Assembly (NCBI GenBank): GCA_020152595.1
Contig: JAIGNY010003040.1
Coordinates: 294,001-358,000 of the forward strand
Reading direction: 5' to 3'
DNA: 64,000 nt
Source: Chiridota heheva
Taxonomy: Eukaryota > Echinodermata > Holothuroidea > Apodida > Chiridotidae
The notes under the pieces were generated by a model. The model had not been told where the DNA came from. It saw only the letters and a program-made list of their open reading frames with translations, and made no database searches. Shown here one piece after another: positions 61,381-64,000 of this stretch; the stretch's first letter is position 1, and every line of letters starts with the position of its first letter. The position numbers and the translations under genes are program-made.

Positions 61381-62245
61381 TATAATTATAATTATAATTA
61401 TAATATACAGCTAATTTTGTAAAAACATCCAAAAGCGCTTTAACATACAAGGAAAATAGATAGGAAAACCAAAATAAGAATACAGAAATGACAACATAAA
61501 TAGAAATACAAACAAAAGTAAGAATACAGAAATGACAACATAAATAGAAATACAATGGCCGAGTGCGTCGCCTGCAATGCGACCTGGACAGACAGGCGGC
61601 GACGTGCGGACAGACATAACGCCGACAACCAAGTCAATGTCCACGGCCTTTGATAACCAGTTGTGGTGCACTGGCGATGGATCAAGCTGCACATTAGATT
61701 AATGTCCTTTTAAACAAAAACGTTTTAAGCTTAGTTTTGAAGGAGGTCAGGGATATATTATCAAATACATTTGAGTTCAGTTGGGAGTGAATTCCACAAC
61801 CAAAGAAGGACCTTTATAAGCAAAGGCCCTTTCGCCAAAAGTTTTATGCTTAATACGGAAAACAAATAGGGACTTGAAATGAAAGTCATAGCGGGATGCT
61901 TTTTTAACTACCATTTCACATAATTATTTTGGAGCAAGGCATTTAATGCACTTCAAAACTTGTAAAATAATTTTAGTAACCAGTGAAGGGACTACAAAAC
62001 AGCATTAATGTGAGAAAATTTTGGTAGTCTGAAAATCAAACGAGTAGCACCATTAAGTATTCTTTGAATTCTGTAAAGTTGATAATCAGGTAGTCCAACA
62101 AGAAGTGAATTACAATAATCAATGTGACTTATAACAAAAGCATTATTAAGGGTTTTTATGGAATCTACATTAAGATATTTGGCAATCTGACGAATGTTAT
62201 AAAGACCGTGATAAGCTTTGTAACAAACTTTCCCATTATGTTATA
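61286..62245 (-). mobile_element. L2/CR1-like LINE, 3' end with (ATT)n tail
   Basis: The minus strand at 62220-61690 reads NIRQIAKYLNVDSIKTLNNA, FVISHIDYCNSLLVGLPDYQ, LYRIQRILNGATRLIFRLPK, then LWNSLPTELK and KTFLFK-like ends, the conserved C-terminal part of L2/CR1-group reverse transcriptases. A ~250-base 3' untranslated part follows (61690-61420), then AAAGCGCTTTTGGATG and a (TATAAT)/(ATT)n microsatellite (61400-61286), the usual 3' tail of this group. A few stops and frameshifts. The 61483-61555 part is a 36-bp tandem duplication. Confidence 0.85.
61289..61401. repeat. (AAT)n microsatellite
   Basis: About 30 AAT units grading into AATT-rich units. It is the terminal tail of the minus-strand LINE. 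Confidence 0.95.
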
Positions 62246-62372
62246 ATGCTAGCCCAGCTATCATGTTAACGTGAAGACAATGCAATTGCTATGCAGTTTC
62301 TGAATTCTGATGGTCAAAATATTTAATACTGATGACAAGCCAAGCAAGAAGCCAATCAATAACCATCTTATG

Positions 62373-64000
62373 TCTGCATCGTCACTATTACCGCATATCG
62401 TCACTATTACCGCATATCGTCACTATTACCGCATATCGTCACTATTACCGCATATCGTCACTATTACCGCATATCGTCACTATTACCGCATATCCTCACT
62501 ATTACCGCATATCGTCACTATTACCGCATATCGTCACTATTACCGCATATCGTCACTATTACCGCATAACGTCACTATTACCGCATATCATCACTATTAC
62601 CGCATATCATCACTATTACCGCATAACGTCACTATTACCGCATAACGCCACTATTACCGCGATATCGTCACTATTACCGTGATATCTCACTATTACCGCG
62701 ATATCGCCACTATTACCGCGATATCGCCACTATTACGCGATATCGTCACTATTACCGCGATATCGTCACTATTACCGCGATATCGCCACGCGATATCGTC
62801 ACTATTACCGATATCGTCACTATTACCACAGATCGCCACTTTTACCGCAGATCGTCACTATTACCGTGATATCGTCACTATTACCGATATCTTCACTATT
62901 ACGCAGATCGTCACTATTACCACAGATCGTCACTATTACCGCGATATCGTCACTATTACCGCGATATCGTCACTATTACCGTGATATCGCCACTATTACC
63001 GCGATATCGTCACTATTACCGTGATATCGTCACTATTACCGTGATATCGTCACTATTACCAAGATATCCTCACTATTACCGCGATATCGTCACTATTACC
63101 GCGATATCGCAATCACTATTACGCGATATCGTCACTATTACCGCGATATCGTCACTATTACCGTGATATCGTCACTATTACCGCGATATCGTCACTATTA
63201 CCGTGATATCCTCACTATTACCGTGATATCCTCACTATTACCGTGATATCGTCACTATTACCGATATCCACTATTACCGTGATATCGTCACTATTACCGC
63301 GATATCGTCACTATTACCGCAGATATCGTCACTATTACCGCATATCCTCACTATTACCGCATATCGTCACTATTACCGCAAGATATCGTCACTATTACCG
63401 ATATCCTCACTATTACCGTGATATCCTCACTATTACCGCAAGATATCCTCACTATTACCGTGATATCCTCACTATTACCGTGATATCCTCACTATTACCG
63501 ATATCCTCACTATTACCAAGATATCCTCACTATTACCGTGATATCCTCACTATTACCGTGATATCCTCACTATTACCGTGATATCGTCACTATTACCGCG
63601 ATATCGTCACTATTACCGCAGATATCTTCACTATTACCGTGATATCGTCACTATTACGCGATATCGTCACTATTACCGTGATATCGTCACTATTACCATG
63701 ATATCGCCACTATTACCGTGATATCGTCACTATTACCGTGATATCGTCACTATTACCGTGATATCCTCACTATTACCGCGATATCGTCACTATTACCGCA
63801 TATCGTCACTATTACCGTGATATCGTCACTATTACCGCAGATATCGTCACTATTACAAGATATCGTCACTATTACCGTGATATCGCCACTATTACCGCAT
63901 ATCGTCACTATTACCGCGATAACGCCACTATTACCGATATCCTCACTATTACCGATATCCTCACTATTACCGTGATATCGCCATTATTACCGCATATCCT
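62373..64000. repeat. 19/20-bp tandem array, about 83 copies, runs off the window
   Basis: 62373-62655 is a nearly uniform 19-bp array of CATATCGTCACTATTACCG. Beyond it most units become 20 bp by gaining a G or C before ATATC (CGATATCGTCACTATTACCG), with GTC/CTC/GCC variants and shortened units. The period makes all three forward frames look open in places, giving spurious repetitive proteins. The right end is outside the window. Confidence 0.97.

Noticed and set aside
62310..63581. Series of repetitive + strand frames
   Set aside because: Generated by the 19/20-bp tandem array.

Overview
The window is low-GC, intron-rich animal DNA with GT-AG introns, vertebrate-like single-copy genes and a dense, mostly decayed transposon load (LINEs, tRNA-headed SINEs, piggyBac, hAT, several MITE families, many minisatellites). 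There are no bacterial signals. Gene content and repeat style suggest a marine invertebrate, most likely an invertebrate deuterostome. The species cannot be fixed from this window.

Two genuine conserved genes are supported. On the + strand, six exons between 558 and 16663 encode the C-terminal 233 or so residues and the stop of a mitoguardin (MIGA/FAM73), a mitochondrial outer-membrane protein; its 5' exons lie left of the window. On the - strand, four phase-0 exons between 56480 and 45684 encode the C-terminal 162 residues and the stop of a SAPCD2-like protein (suppressor APC domain containing, spindle orientation and polarity); its N-terminal exon or exons were not found. The genes converge, with about 29 kb of repeat-rich DNA between their stops.

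Layout. 0-17 kb is MIGA, whose introns carry MITEs, a 15-bp minisatellite, an antisense 3'-truncated LINE (7.46-11.05 kb), a SINE and a long element with ~280-bp dimeric internal repeats. 17-30 kb holds a MITE, SINE pieces, a hAT transposase remnant, a piggyBac transposase pseudogene inside a candidate 3.2-kb element, a broken PIM-like protein kinase locus with triplicated N-lobe exons, and a 47-bp minisatellite. 30-45 kb holds a direct segmental duplication invaded by (TA)n, two RNase H LINE remnants, a 15-bp minisatellite, a SINE and an inverted pair of MITEs. 45-57 kb is SAPCD2, whose introns hold a LINE RT remnant, a nested transposon pair, three tandem arrays, a cluster of AP-1-type sites and an intact hAT-type MITE with 8-bp target duplications. 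57-64 kb holds a second copy of the dimeric-repeat element, a CpG-richer stretch, an L2/CR1-like LINE 3' end, and a 19/20-bp tandem array that runs off the right edge.

No clearly new multi-gene system was seen. The most interesting points are the PIM-like locus with repeated exons, the LINE/SINE shared tail, the nested and intact MITEs, the AP-1 cluster, and the MIGA-SAPCD2 linkage.
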